The notes beneath the pieces are model-generated. The model was not told the DNA's origin. It ran no database searches and saw only the letters and a list, made by a program, of their open reading frames with translations. The translations under genes and the position numbers were made by a program. From Methylobacterium longum (GTDB lineage Bacteria; Pseudomonadota; Alphaproteobacteria; Rhizobiales; Beijerinckiaceae), in the NCBI RefSeq assembly GCF_022179385.1, contig NZ_BPQS01000005.1, positions 186,001 to 250,000 on the forward strand: a stretch of DNA of 64,000 bases. Direction: 5' to 3'. The stretch's first letter is position 1, and every line of letters begins with the position of its first letter. Of the stretch, positions 56,626 to 64,000 are shown piece after piece.

Positions 56626-56787
56626 ATGATCATGATCATCATCTGCTTTCTCGCGCCATGGCTCGCCATGTTCCTGCGCGGGAAAGTGATCCAGGGGATC
56701 CTCTGCATCCTCCTCCACCTGACGCTGATCGGCTGGATCCCGGCGACGATCTGGGCTCTCATCGTCACGCGGCGGGAAACCGCCTGA
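56626..56787 (+). CDS. YqaE/Pmp3-family membrane protein
   Basis: A 53-aa proteolipid with two hydrophobic helices: IMIIICFLAPWLAMFLRG and ILCILLHLTLIGWIPATIWA, separated by the basic GKVIQ. The layout is that of the Pmp3 family (YqaE in E. coli), whose members influence membrane potential and cation/stress tolerance. AAGGAGG precedes ATG 56626. The product is too short for routine gene callers with a 60-codon cutoff. The gene lies between the YCII-like and next small genes on the same strand. Confidence 0.8.
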   Translation: MIMIIICFLAPWLAMFLRGKVIQGILCILLHLTLIGWIPATIWALIVTRRETA

Positions 56788-56819
56788 CGCGCCCCGTCAC
56801 GGGAACCGGAGCCAGCTTC

Positions 56820-57107
56820 ATGCGGACACGTCGTCGAACCGGCCTCGGACCCGCCGCGTGGCTCGGCTTGGGGACCGACCTCGCGATGCTCGGCGTCGAG
56901 GCCCAGATGGTCATCGGCGAACGGATCGCGATGCTGATGGTCGGCGGTCCCAAGGCACGCCGGGAGGCGGAGCGGATGGTGTCCGAGAAGATCCGCGCGG
57001 CCGGCAACGCGGCGGTCACGCTCGCCCTGGGCGGCACGCCCCGCAAGGTCGTGCGCGGCTACCGGAGGAAGGTCCGGGCGAACCACCGGCGGCTCAGCAA
57101 GGCCTGA
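56820..57107 (+). CDS. Hypothetical protein, 95 aa, basic C-terminus
   Basis: The product begins RTRRRTGLGPAAWLGLGTDL and has a long amphipathic helix (VIGERIAMLMVGGPKARREA, then MVSEKIRAAGNAAVTLALGG) ending in a cationic KVVRGYRRKVRANHRRLSK. The helical middle resembles phasin-like or granule/nucleoid-associated proteins, but this is only a shape similarity. The ATG at 56820 lies 32 bases after the Pmp3 stop; the two may be one transcript. Confidence 0.6.
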   Translation: MRTRRRTGLGPAAWLGLGTDLAMLGVEAQMVIGERIAMLMVGGPKARREAERMVSEKIRAAGNAAVTLALGGTPRKVVRGYRRKVRANHRRLSKA

Positions 57108-57205
57108 CCGGGGGATACCGCGCCGGGGCGCCGGGCGCGACGCGCAGTGCCCCTCTCCGGCACGGCCCGCCGATCGCGGGCGCGGGCGCGGGGAGATCGG
57201 CTTGA

Positions 57206-58499
57206 ATGGCGGGTGGCGGGCGAGGCACGGTGACCGGCTCGGGCAACCTCGACAGGGCGGCCGCGCCGCACCGCGAGGCGTTCCTCCGGCATCTCGACGA
57301 GGCCTTCCGCCGCTACGGCTACGCGGAGGGACTGCCGGAGCGGCTGCGCGCGGCGGTGCGGGCGACGCCGCGCCACCGCTTCGTGCATCGCTTCCGTGCC
57401 GGAGCGGACGGACCGCTGCAGGATTTCGATGCCGACCCGGTCGGCCTGCTGCCCCTGGTCTATCGCGGCCAACCGCTGACCCCTGTCGACGGCGCCGGCG
57501 CGCCGCTGCCCTCGACCAACTCCGAGGCGGCCTACATGCTTTGGCTCGTGGCGCGCCTCGGCGTCGAGCCGGGCCAGCGCGTCCTGGAGATCGGCTGCGG
57601 CTCCGGCTGGCTGCTCGCCGTCATGGCCCACCTCGCCGGACCGGGGGGCCGGACGACCGGCGTCGAGATCATCCCGGACCTCGCGGACCAGGCCCGGGCC
57701 GACCTAGCCGGCCTCGGATGCGCCGACGCCGCGGTGCTCACGGGGGATGCCGCGCGCGCCGATCCCGGGCGGTCCGTTCGACCGGGTGATCGTCACGGCC
57801 GCCACCTGGGACATCCCGGCCGCGCTGTTCGATTGCGTGGCCGCCGGCGGCCGTCTCCTCGTCCCCCTGCGCCTGCCCCGGGACGAGGGCTGCGAGGTGA
57901 CGCTGCTGCGCCGCGCGGGCCCCGGCTTCAGCGCGCTCTGGAGCGTTCCCGGTTTCTTCGTGCCCCTGGTCGGCGCGGGCCAGAGCGCGGAGATCGCGCG
58001 CCTCAGCCGCGAGGCCCTGCCGCTCCGGGATGGTACGGGGATCGCGCCGAGCCTGTCCTGCCCGCTCTGGTTCGGCGGCCTCGCCCCGGCCCAGCCCGCG
58101 GCCGCCGCGCAGGCGTTCCGACGCTACCTGGCCCTGACGGAGCCGAGCTTCGCGGTCTTCGAGCCCGCCGCCAGCCCGGCACCGCCACGATGGGTCAGCG
58201 ATTTCGGTCTCGTGGACCGGGACGGGGGCTCGGCCGCCATCGTGGGCGCCGGGCGCCTGACCGGATACGGCACCCCGGCCGCGGCGAGGCGGCTCGCACG
58301 GGCCTATCGCGGGTGGTGCGACCTGGGGATGCCGGGTCCTTCGGCCTTCGCGCTCGACATCCTTCCGGCGGCGGCGGTCGCGGCCTCCCCGACCGCCCTG
58401 ACGGAGTTGCGCGGCCACACTGCGCTCGTGCGGACCTTGGACCCGCAGGCCGGTGCGTTGCGCGGCCTCCTGGACGGCGGCTCCGGTCGGCGCGCCTGA
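57206..58499 (+). pseudogene. Protein-L-isoaspartate methyltransferase, frameshifted
   Basis: Residues from 57206 in one frame carry a PIMT-like start (TPRHRFVHRFRAG), YRGQPLTPVDG, a substrate region PSTNSEAAYMLWLVARLG and SAM motif I VLEIGCGSGWLLAVMAHLAG, then LTGDAARADPG. The rest of the methyltransferase fold (FDRVIVTAATWDIPAALFDC, then about 230 residues) is in the +1 frame from about 57770 to 58499. One extra base, probably in the GGG run at 57767-57769, would explain it; removing it joins DPG to GPFDRVIV exactly. The intact product would be about 430 aa, much longer than E. coli Pcm because of a large C-terminal part. Sequencing error, true mutation or programmed shift are all possible. 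Confidence 0.75.
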
Positions 58500-58716
58500 T
58501 CGGACGTATGGCGGCGAGGCCTCGGCGCGACAGCGCCTCCGGCCGGGCCTGTCCGGTCACGCACGCCCCATCCTGAGGCGTCCGCGCCGGAGGGCCTCGC
58601 GGAGGCCGCCGGCCCGCCGCCCGATCCGCGGCCGCAGGCGCTTGCCGCAGGCGCTTGCCCCAAGGCCGGCGATCACGGTCGCGGAACCCGTTCGGGGGTG
58701 CGCGACCGGGGGTCCA

Positions 58717-59412
58717 TCACCGCTGCGGCATGCGCCGGATCGAATCCACGTTCTCGGGCGAGAGATTCGCCTCGAGGGTGCCGTGCGGGCGGCTCTCGGG
58801 CCGCTTGGCCTCGGCAACGGGCTTCGTCTCAGGCGCGGCCTTGTGGCCGACCGACCCTGTGGTCAGCGGCAGGGTGCGGACCGGCCAATCCTCCACCTTC
58901 AGGGCCCGGGCCGGCTTCTGGTCGCCGCAGCCGTCGCAGACCGAGACCAGCCAGGATTGCCAGAGGCCGTTGGTCTTCTCCTCCACCGACTCCGCCCGCT
59001 CGCGATGGGCGGATGCCAGGGCGACGGTGTCGAGGTCGGATTGCTGCCGCGGTGCAGCCAGCGCCTCCGGCGCGTCGGGCCGGGCGGCGCGTCCCTCCGC
59101 CGTGCCGGTGGGCCGAATCCGCAGCGACAGGGGATCGGCCGTCGCGGGCTCGGTCCCACACCCCACGCAGACCCGGGACGCGATCGCGTCGTCCGAGACC
59201 TGACGCGGCGTCAAGCGCTCGATCGGCTTGACCGAGGCCGGGCTCGCCTCGCGGCTCGGCGGCTTCGTCTGCCCGACGGCGGTGGTGTTGGGTACCCTCT
59301 CGGTCGCGAGCGCTCCTCCGGCCGGCGCGGCCTGCTCCGGCTGGGCCAGCGCGGCGGTCACCGGGAGCGAAGACAGCATTGAAGCGGCAAGCAGCATTCT
59401 CAGCGTTGTCAT
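58717..59412 (-). CDS. Secreted protein with two VCxGCG motifs
   Basis: A 231-aa protein with a signal peptide (MTTLRMLLAASMLSSLPVTA, cleavage near ALA-QP at 24). The mature part has two widely separated cysteine motifs of the same form: RVCVGCGTEP near residue 80 and VCDGCGDQKP near 160, each a CxxC. They are not CxxCH, so not c-type heme sites, and could form a metal site, a redox pair or disulfides. The remainder is Ala/Pro/Glu-rich. GGAGG precedes ATG 59412. The promoter lies in AT-rich DNA upstream. No family is recognised. Confidence 0.65.
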   Translation of the reverse strand: MTTLRMLLAASMLSSLPVTAALAQPEQAAPAGGALATERVPNTTAVGQTKPPSREASPASVKPIERLTPRQVSDDAIASRVCVGCGTEPATADPLSLRIRPTGTAEGRAARPDAPEALAAPRQQSDLDTVALASAHRERAESVEEKTNGLWQSWLVSVCDGCGDQKPARALKVEDWPVRTLPLTTGSVGHKAAPETKPVAEAKRPESRPHGTLEANLSPENVDSIRRMPQR

Positions 59413-59572
59413 GGTTTCCTCCATGACAACACAATCGCCTATATCTGATCGGGTTCAGTATTTGCATACAGTAAAAGGGCAGGGGCTGCGCGCGCGAACC
59501 TCGCGGGGGCGGACGCCGTCGCGACCTGAGCCGTCCTCAGCCGCTCCCGCTTCGGGCGATGGAGGGCTCGGT

Positions 59573-59824
59573 TCAGCCTCCGCCGCTGCTTCCTCCCGCC
59601 CCGGGGCCCCCGAGATTGCCGTCCTTGTTGGGCGTGTTCCAGTAGATGATCCCGCCGTCCCGGGACCGCAGCGTCGGGGCCGGCGACCGCGGGACCGCCA
59701 CGGATGGCGCCTCGGCCCGTCCCCGCGGCGGCACCCTGTGGCCTCGACCGGGCTGCGCGACGGCATCGAGGCTTCCCGGGCCCGCGAGCGCGGCCGCGAA
59801 CCACCCGACCAGCACGGCTCTCAT
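59573..59824 (-). CDS. Small secreted hypothetical protein
   Basis: An 83-aa product beginning MRAVLVGWFAAALAGPGSLD, with a hydrophobic leader, then an Arg/Pro-rich middle and a C-terminal DGGIIYWNTPNKDGNLGGPG followed by Gly/Ser. The tail is low-complexity but IIYWNTPNKDG is not random-looking. GAGGGACC precedes ATG 59824. It could be a Gly-rich exported peptide. Coding status is moderate because much of the frame is compositionally biased. Confidence 0.45.
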   Translation of the reverse strand: MRAVLVGWFAAALAGPGSLDAVAQPGRGHRVPPRGRAEAPSVAVPRSPAPTLRSRDGGIIYWNTPNKDGNLGGPGAGGSSGGG

Positions 59825-60098
59825 GGTCCCTCGGCGTCCTGCAGAGCGCCCCCTGGAGCAGGATAGTCGCCGCGGTGGCCGTGTCGAGGCCGCGGGCCAA
59901 TCCCGGCGCCGGCCGGGCCTGGGCGAGATGCCGGAAGGACGCGCGCCAGCGGGGCGCCGCGAAGCGGTGGAGCGGCGGGCGGAAGCCCTCGAACAGGCGC
60001 CGCGATCTCAGGTTCGGAGTCCGGCCCACGAGGGGGATCACGCCACGGCCGAGGACGCTACGGCGACGTGGCCTCCCCGGCCCGAAGGCTCCGCCCGT

Positions 60099-60389
60099 TC
60101 ACGCGGCCAGCGCCGGGTGCCCGCTCCGACCGTTCGCCTGATCCATGATCGCGCTGATCCGCTCGCCCACCGCGAGTGCGATCGCCTCGGAGGCCTCTCC
60201 CTCCAGGCGCTGCCGGCAGATCCGGGTGAGAACGTCGGTCACCCGCTGTTCCATCACGTCGAGGATCGCCGCGGCCGCCTGGGGCTGCGCACCGCGCAGC
60301 ACGGCCGCGAGGTCGCAATAGGCGTCGTGCAGAAGCCGGAGCGTCAAGCGCTCGACAGCTTGCTCGTCCTCCTCCGTCAATGCACGCAT
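60099..60389 (-). CDS. Hypothetical helical protein, 96 aa
   Basis: The product MRALTEEDEQAVERLTLRLL continues as an all-helical, acidic-then-amphipathic sequence with AILDVMEQRVTDVLTRICRQ and ASEAIALAVGERISAIMDQA. No signal peptide or membrane segment. GGAGAG precedes ATG 60389. The balanced composition supports a real gene; no family identified. It is flanked on the right by a noncoding gap with a tandem repeat. Confidence 0.62.
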   Translation of the reverse strand: MRALTEEDEQAVERLTLRLLHDAYCDLAAVLRGAQPQAAAAILDVMEQRVTDVLTRICRQRLEGEASEAIALAVGERISAIMDQANGRSGHPALAA

Positions 60390-60790
60390 GGGCGACTCTC
60401 CGGCTGGCCGCGGCAAGCTTCGCGCGAAGGCGTTAACAAGACGTAAAGCACGGGACGGGACCGCAGGGACCGGCTAACCACAACCCTGCGCATCCGATCC
60501 CCACCGCGGCGCCCGACAGGAGCGGGCCCGGCTTGCCTGCGGCGGCCGATTGCCTCCGGCGGCTTGCCGATTGCCTCCGGCGGCTTGCCGATTGCCTCCG
60601 GCGGCTTGCCGATTGCCTCCGGCGGCTTGCCGATTGCCTCCGGCGGCTTGCCGATGCGCGGCCCGGACCGCGCCGGGAAGACGGACGGCCGACGGAACTC
60701 CATCGCTGACGGAACTCGACCGCTGAAGGAACTTGGCAGGTCCTCCGGGTGTCTGACGGGAAGACTCCTTCACCCCGCGCGAGAACCGCC
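60390..60790. other. Gap with 21-bp tandem repeat, no gene
   Basis: A 401-base gap between divergent small genes. It contains five perfect copies of a 21-bp unit and otherwise biased frames. A small promoter for the secreted protein at 60791 must lie near 60730-60780. Confidence 0.45.
60548..60652. repeat. 21-bp x 5 perfect tandem repeat
   Basis: Five identical copies of GATTGCCTCCGGCGGCTTGC plus one C (21 bases) run from 60548 to 60652, with partial copies at both ends. A length divisible by three keeps frame on all strands (PIASGGL on plus, GGNRQAA on minus), but neither frame has a credible gene. Perfect identity points to recent expansion, typical of a VNTR. Confidence 0.92.
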
Positions 60791-61054
60791 ATGCGCCGCC
60801 TCATCCTCGCCAGCCTCTGCCTGTCCACGGCCGTGGCGTCCCCCGTGCTTGCGCAGGTGCAGCAGACCGATCCCAACGCCGCGAACCGATCGATGGAATC
60901 GAGCGGTCAGCTCCGCGCCCTGCGACAGGAGCAGACGACCCGGAGCGACACGCTGCGGATGGACATCCAGCGAAACCAGGCCGCGACGCCCGCGCCGAAC
61001 ACCGGCCCGAACACGATCGGGCCGACCGGCGGCACCGGCGTGGTGGGCCGCTAG
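60791..61054 (+). CDS. Small secreted hypothetical protein
   Basis: An 87-aa protein with a strong Sec signal (MRRLILASLCLSTAVASPVL, cleavage after AQ near 22). The mature part is Gln/Asn/Thr-rich (QVQQTDPNAANRSMESSGQL, RQEQTTRSDTLRMDIQRNQA) and ends GPTGGTGVVGR. This coiled-coil-like mix is common among exported Methylobacterium proteins of unknown role. Its TAG stop lies in a CTAG shared with the convergent gene. Confidence 0.62.
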   Translation: MRRLILASLCLSTAVASPVLAQVQQTDPNAANRSMESSGQLRALRQEQTTRSDTLRMDIQRNQAATPAPNTGPNTIGPTGGTGVVGR

Positions 61055-61278
61055 ACGTCCGGCAGGCGTCGCCCCCGCACCACCACCCGGGGCCAGCGCT
61101 CGAAACCGCTGGGCATCAGGACGGCGATCTGGTCCGGCACTGCGGCCTCGCCCAGCAGGCTCTTGAGCGAGGCGCGGCAGGCGGCCTCGAGCTCGGCCCG
61201 GGTCCGCGCGCCCGAGGTCTTGATGTCGGCGATCAGCAGCGCCGCGATCTCGTGGGCGAAGGAATCACGGTTCGACAT
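61051..61278 (-). CDS. Small cytosolic hypothetical protein
   Basis: A 75-aa product starting SNRDSFAHEIAALLIADIKT, followed by a helical RTRAELEAACRASLKSLLGE and ending VLMPSGFERWPRVVVRGRR. Balanced composition, no signal peptide. GGGAG precedes ATG 61278; the longer frame to 61356 is rejected. Its stop is a TAG within the same CTAG as the neighbouring gene's stop. Possibly a DNA-binding or chaperone-like small protein, but no family is recognised. Confidence 0.6.
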   Translation of the reverse strand: MSNRDSFAHEIAALLIADIKTSGARTRAELEAACRASLKSLLGEAAVPDQIAVLMPSGFERWPRVVVRGRRLPDV

Positions 61279-61348
61279 GGCGGACTCCCGCTCTCGGTCT
61301 GAGCAACATAGTCTCACACGAGCGTTTTGAGTATCAGTACAGAATTGG

Positions 61349-61373
61349 GTATCCACATGCCGATAATGGATAC
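61349..61373. promoter_or_regulatory. GTATCCA-N11-TGGATAC dyad
   Basis: A perfect 7-bp inverted repeat with an 11-base centre in a locally AT-rich stretch between the divergent 75-aa protein gene and the diguanylate cyclase gene. Spacing (two arm centres 18 bases apart) is operator-like. Its regulator is unknown. Confidence 0.45.
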
Positions 61374-61494
61374 TTGGTCCTGCGCCCGCCGCGCGGAGGC
61401 CGGGCCCTGCGCGGGAGCGCCGCGGCCGGGCCGCGTCGAAAGCGCCGGTTAAGGCCGCGCCTGCAAAGCTGGCGTCTCGGACGGACAGCTTCGC

Positions 61495-63045
61495 GTGGAT
61501 GTGACGATGGTCTCGTGGCGGCGCTTCGGGTCAGGACTCCGATCGGCCCGCACCGGGATCGCGCTCGGCGTCCTGGCTCCGATCGGCATGCTGGCGGTCT
61601 CCGGGCTGATGCTGCTCGACCTGCGTCGGGATGCCTGGGACAAGGCCGAGCAGACCTCCAGGAACCTCCTGCAGGTTCTGGAGCGCGACATCGCCCGCAA
61701 CATCGAGATGTACGATCTCTCGATCCGGGGGACGGTCGACAACCTGAGGGCGCCGGGCCTCGCCGAGGCCGAAGCCCCCTTGCGCCAGCTCATCCTGTTC
61801 GATCGCGCGGCGACCGCCCGCGACATGGGCGTGATGCTCGTGATGAACGAGCACGGTGCCGTCCTCGCCGACCTCGACGCCGTTCCGCCGCGCAGCGGCA
61901 ACTACGCCGACCGCGCCTACTTCCAGGTGCACAAGGCGCGCACCGGGCTGGGCCTCTACGTCGGAGCCCCGATCCTCTCGCGCCTGACGGGCGAGCCGAT
62001 GCTTCCGTTCAGCCGCCGGATCGACAAGCCGGACGGCAGCTTCGGCGGCGTGGTCCTGGGCACCGTGAAACTGTCGTACTTCGCCCACCTGTTCGGCGAG
62101 ATCGACCTCGGCCACGGCGGCGCGATCAACCTCTACCTGAACGACGGCACCCGCCTGATGCGCTACCCCGCCGAGGAGGCGGATATCGGGGCCAACATCG
62201 CGCAGGCCCCGACCTTCAGGCGGTTCCTGCGGGAGGGGCGCGGCAGCTTCGTCGGCACCTCCGTGCGCGATGGGGTCGAGCGCTACTACACCTTCACGCG
62301 GATCGGGACCTCTCCGCTGATCCTGAACGTCGCCCTCGCCACGACGGCGGTGGAGGCGGAATGGCGGGCGCGGGCGATCGTCATCGGCAGCATCCTGCTG
62401 GTGCTCTGCGGTCTCACGATCGCGCTCTCGCTCCTGTTCGGGCGCGAGTTGCGCCGCCGGGAGGCGATGCGGGCCGAACTGGCCGCGCTGTCGCGCACGG
62501 ATGCCCTGACCGGTTTGGCGAACCGCCGCTGCTTCGAGGACAGGTTCGCCCGGGCCCTGGAGACGGCCCGCCACGGCGCCCAGCCGCTGTCGCTGCTGAT
62601 CGTCGATGCGGACCATTTCAAGCGCTACAACGACCGCTACGGGCATCCGGTGGGCGACGCGGTGCTGCAGGGCCTGGCCCGCAGCCTGGCGGCGAGCGTC
62701 CACCGTCCCGAGGATCTCGTCAGCCGCATCGGCGGCGAGGAGTTCGCCCTGCTCCTGCCGGATACCGACGAGGCCGGCGCCCAGCGCGTTGCCGACAAGG
62801 TCCACGCCGAGGTGTCGACTCTGGCGGTTCCGTCGGCGGGAATCGGGACGGGAGCCGTGACCGTGAGCATCGGGCTCGCCAGCCTCAGGCCGGGCGGCGG
62901 ACGCGGCGCCGCGCCGGACCTGTACCGTCTGGCCGATGCCGCGCTCTACGAGGCCAAGAGCGGCGGCCGCAATCAGACCCGCAGCGCCACCGTGCCGGCG
63001 GCCGCATCCCCGCGCGGCACCCTGCAACTGGTGGGCGCCTCCTGA
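61495..63045 (+). CDS. Membrane-bound Cache-GGDEF diguanylate cyclase
   Basis: A 516-aa c-di-GMP synthase. Two transmembrane helices (GIALGVLAPIGMLAVSGLML near residue 22 and IVIGSILLVLCGLTIALSLL near 298) bracket a periplasmic double-Cache-like sensor (including MLVMNEHGAVLADLDAVPP near 115). The C-terminal GGDEF domain has SRTDALTGLANRRCFEDRF near 338, VDADHFKRYNDRYGH near 370 and GGEEF near 413. An autoinhibitory I-site RxxD is visible as RPED five residues before GGEEF. So it appears catalytically active and product-inhibited. GTG 61495 is used; GTG 61501 or ATG 61507 are alternatives. Confidence 0.9.
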   Translation: MDVTMVSWRRFGSGLRSARTGIALGVLAPIGMLAVSGLMLLDLRRDAWDKAEQTSRNLLQVLERDIARNIEMYDLSIRGTVDNLRAPGLAEAEAPLRQLILFDRAATARDMGVMLVMNEHGAVLADLDAVPPRSGNYADRAYFQVHKARTGLGLYVGAPILSRLTGEPMLPFSRRIDKPDGSFGGVVLGTVKLSYFAHLFGEIDLGHGGAINLYLNDGTRLMRYPAEEADIGANIAQAPTFRRFLREGRGSFVGTSVRDGVERYYTFTRIGTSPLILNVALATTAVEAEWRARAIVIGSILLVLCGLTIALSLLFGRELRRREAMRAELAALSRTDALTGLANRRCFEDRFARALETARHGAQPLSLLIVDADHFKRYNDRYGHPVGDAVLQGLARSLAASVHRPEDLVSRIGGEEFALLLPDTDEAGAQRVADKVHAEVSTLAVPSAGIGTGAVTVSIGLASLRPGGGRGAAPDLYRLADAALYEAKSGGRNQTRSATVPAAASPRGTLQLVGAS

Positions 63046-63407
63046 TCGGATCGGGCAGGACCGCCGGCGGACGCCGCCCGCCGCCCGCCGCCCGCCGCCC
63101 GCCGCCGGAGCGATGGTCCGACGTCGCGCGGGGAGAAGGCGACCCGCGCCCGCGTCCGCGCGGGGCGCGATGGCCACCCATCGTCGAAGGCGTGGTCTCC
63201 CGGGCGGTCTCTCGGGTTGTCTTCCGGGTGGCGCAACGCGCCGCCGCTGCGGAGAGAGAAAACGGACCGCGCCGTCGCGGCGTCGGGCCGGGATGTCCGG
63301 ATCCGCCGGCCCGCGGGTGCGGGACCCGCGCGTGACCCCGAGACCCTTGGGCCGGACCCGGCGCGCGAGGTCCCGGCGCGCGAGGTCCCGGCCGCCCCGG
63401 CCGCGCG
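63046..63407. other. Gap with short repeats, no gene
   Basis: No coding region. It holds a 7-bp repeat (63073-63107), degenerate CGGGTTG-type segments near 63210 and a 15-bp doublet GCGCGCGAGGTCCCG (63361-63390). Both flanking genes converge here, and a plausible terminator is not evident. Confidence 0.45.
63073..63107. repeat. 7-bp GCCGCCC tandem repeat
   Basis: Four perfect GCCGCCC units and a fifth imperfect one (GCCGCCG) in series, just after the diguanylate cyclase gene. Likely slippage-generated. Confidence 0.75.
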
Positions 63408-64000
63408 CTAGGCCGCCCTGTGGATCCGCGTCCGCCCGTCGAGTTCGCGGATCGTCGCGGCGAGCAGCGCCTCCAGGCCATCGCAGGCGGATTGCGGCTC
63501 CGCACACCTTGCGTCCCGTGCGGCCAGCTCGATGGCGCGCAGCCGCTCGACCAGGGCGCGGGCACCGATGTTCGCGCTCATGGATTTGAGGCTGTGGGCG
63601 GCCTGGGCGATGCCCGGCTGGTCCGACGAACCGAGGACCGCCCTCAGGACCGCCAGCGCCGTTGGGGCCTGCTGACGGTACAGGTCGACGATGCGGTCCA
63701 GGAAGGCGCTGTCCCCGAGGCCGAGGAGACCGTCCAGGACCTCGCCGTCGAGGAGATCGCCGCGGGGCCCGTCGGCGGGCACGGGCACGGGCGCGGGGGC
63801 GCCCGGCGCCAGGTCCGGCCGGGCCGGGGCGTGGGCCCGCAGGAGCCCGACGAGCTGCGTCAGCGTGAAGGGCTTGCCCAGCGTGCCGTCCATGCCGGAG
63901 GCCGACGCGGCCTCGGCGGCGTCGGCGAGGACGTGGGCGGTCAGGGCGATGATCGGGGTGCGGCGGCCGGAGCCCGCCTCGCGCTGCCGGATGGTCCGGG
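63408..64000 (-). CDS. Receiver-Hpt hybrid protein, C-terminus (partial)
   Basis: The window edge cuts the gene; only the 3' end is seen. Reading on from the edge, a response-regulator receiver tail TPIIALTAHVLADAAEAASA leads into SGMDGTLGKPFTLTQLVGLL (conserved KPF lysine), followed by a Pro/Ala-rich linker and an Hpt domain with AHSLKSMSANIGA, where His is the phosphotransfer residue. It is therefore the end of a hybrid sensor kinase (or a receiver-Hpt protein) that relays phosphate His-Asp-His. The kinase or sensor part lies beyond 64000. Confidence 0.82.
   Translation of the reverse strand, partial: RTIRQREAGSGRRTPIIALTAHVLADAAEAASASGMDGTLGKPFTLTQLVGLLRAHAPARPDLAPGAPAPVPVPADGPRGDLLDGEVLDGLLGLGDSAFLDRIVDLYRQQAPTALAVLRAVLGSSDQPGIAQAAHSLKSMSANIGARALVERLRAIELAARDARCAEPQSACDGLEALLAATIRELDGRTRIHRAA

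Noticed and set aside
60548..60652. CRISPR array
   Set aside because: The repeats are directly adjacent without unique spacers, and no cas gene is nearby.
60377..61166. Repeat-encoding frames through the 21-bp array (PIASGGL or GGNRQAA heptads)
   Set aside because: Frame openness is forced by the unit length of 21; no flanking domain or ribosome site supports a protein.

Overview
The window is very GC-rich alphaproteobacterial chromosome, most likely Methylobacterium or a close relative (order Hyphomicrobiales). The best evidence is the divergent pair of ethylmalonyl-CoA pathway genes at the left end: crotonyl-CoA carboxylase/reductase (ccr) and ethylmalonyl-CoA mutase (ecm, meaA-like). Methylotrophs of this group use that pathway to regenerate glyoxylate. 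Strong third-position GC, leaderless or weak-SD starts and many long antisense shadow frames fit the same assignment. I saw no transposase, integrase, phage gene, CRISPR array, rRNA or tRNA, so most of the window reads as ordinary core chromosome.

Layout. 0-4.3 kb: a PhnA-domain protein, ccr and ecm. 4.4-8.5 kb: a surface-polysaccharide cluster with a WecA/WbpL-type sugar-phosphate transferase, an overlapping SDR epimerase/reductase and a convergent WbpM/CapD-type nucleotide-sugar dehydratase. 8.6-12.5 kb: a 52-aa ORF, a DUF1206 membrane protein, two hypotheticals, an M23 peptidase and a Bcp peroxiredoxin. 12.7-16.2 kb: a large AsmA/DUF3971-type envelope protein. 16.4-31 kb, almost all on the minus strand: Fpr, a VOC dioxygenase, an inactive/active pair of M16 proteases, a secreted hypothetical, lspA, ileS, an EamA transporter, a DUF1932 dehydrogenase and an aspartate aminotransferase. 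31-33.3 kb, plus strand: a luciferase-like oxidoreductase and a Tat-signal FAH-family protein.

33.4-41.3 kb is a complete assimilatory sulfate-to-sulfide block. cysH-cysD-cysN (APS reductase and ATP sulfurylase) run leftward. An Lrp/AsnC regulator followed by cysJ and cysI (sulfite reductase) run rightward. Two inverted repeats of identical architecture, GTTC-N8-GAAC, lie in front of cysH and cysJ and are the best candidate for a shared operator. 41.5-46.4 kb is probably an iron-acquisition group: a small membrane protein overlapping a TetR regulator behind a perfect 14-bp palindrome, then a TonB-dependent siderophore receptor facing a PepSY membrane protein. 46.9-50.2 kb is a galactarate/glucarate catabolic unit (LysR regulator, aldolase, garD). 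It is followed by a Tat-exported GH-A-like glycoside hydrolase and a divergent katG.

54.9-61.3 kb is the least conventional stretch. It is a run of small, mostly secreted or membrane hypothetical genes (including a 53-aa Pmp3/YqaE protein and a protein with two VCxGCG motifs), a frameshifted isoaspartyl methyltransferase, and several tandem repeats including five perfect copies of a 21-bp unit. The window ends with a Cache-GGDEF diguanylate cyclase and the 3' end of a receiver-Hpt hybrid signalling protein cut by the window edge.

No wholly new system is obvious. The observations most worth pursuing are the candidate cys regulon operator, the palindromes beside the TetR and TonB genes, the PIMT frameshift, and the 55-61 kb small-protein region with its repeats.
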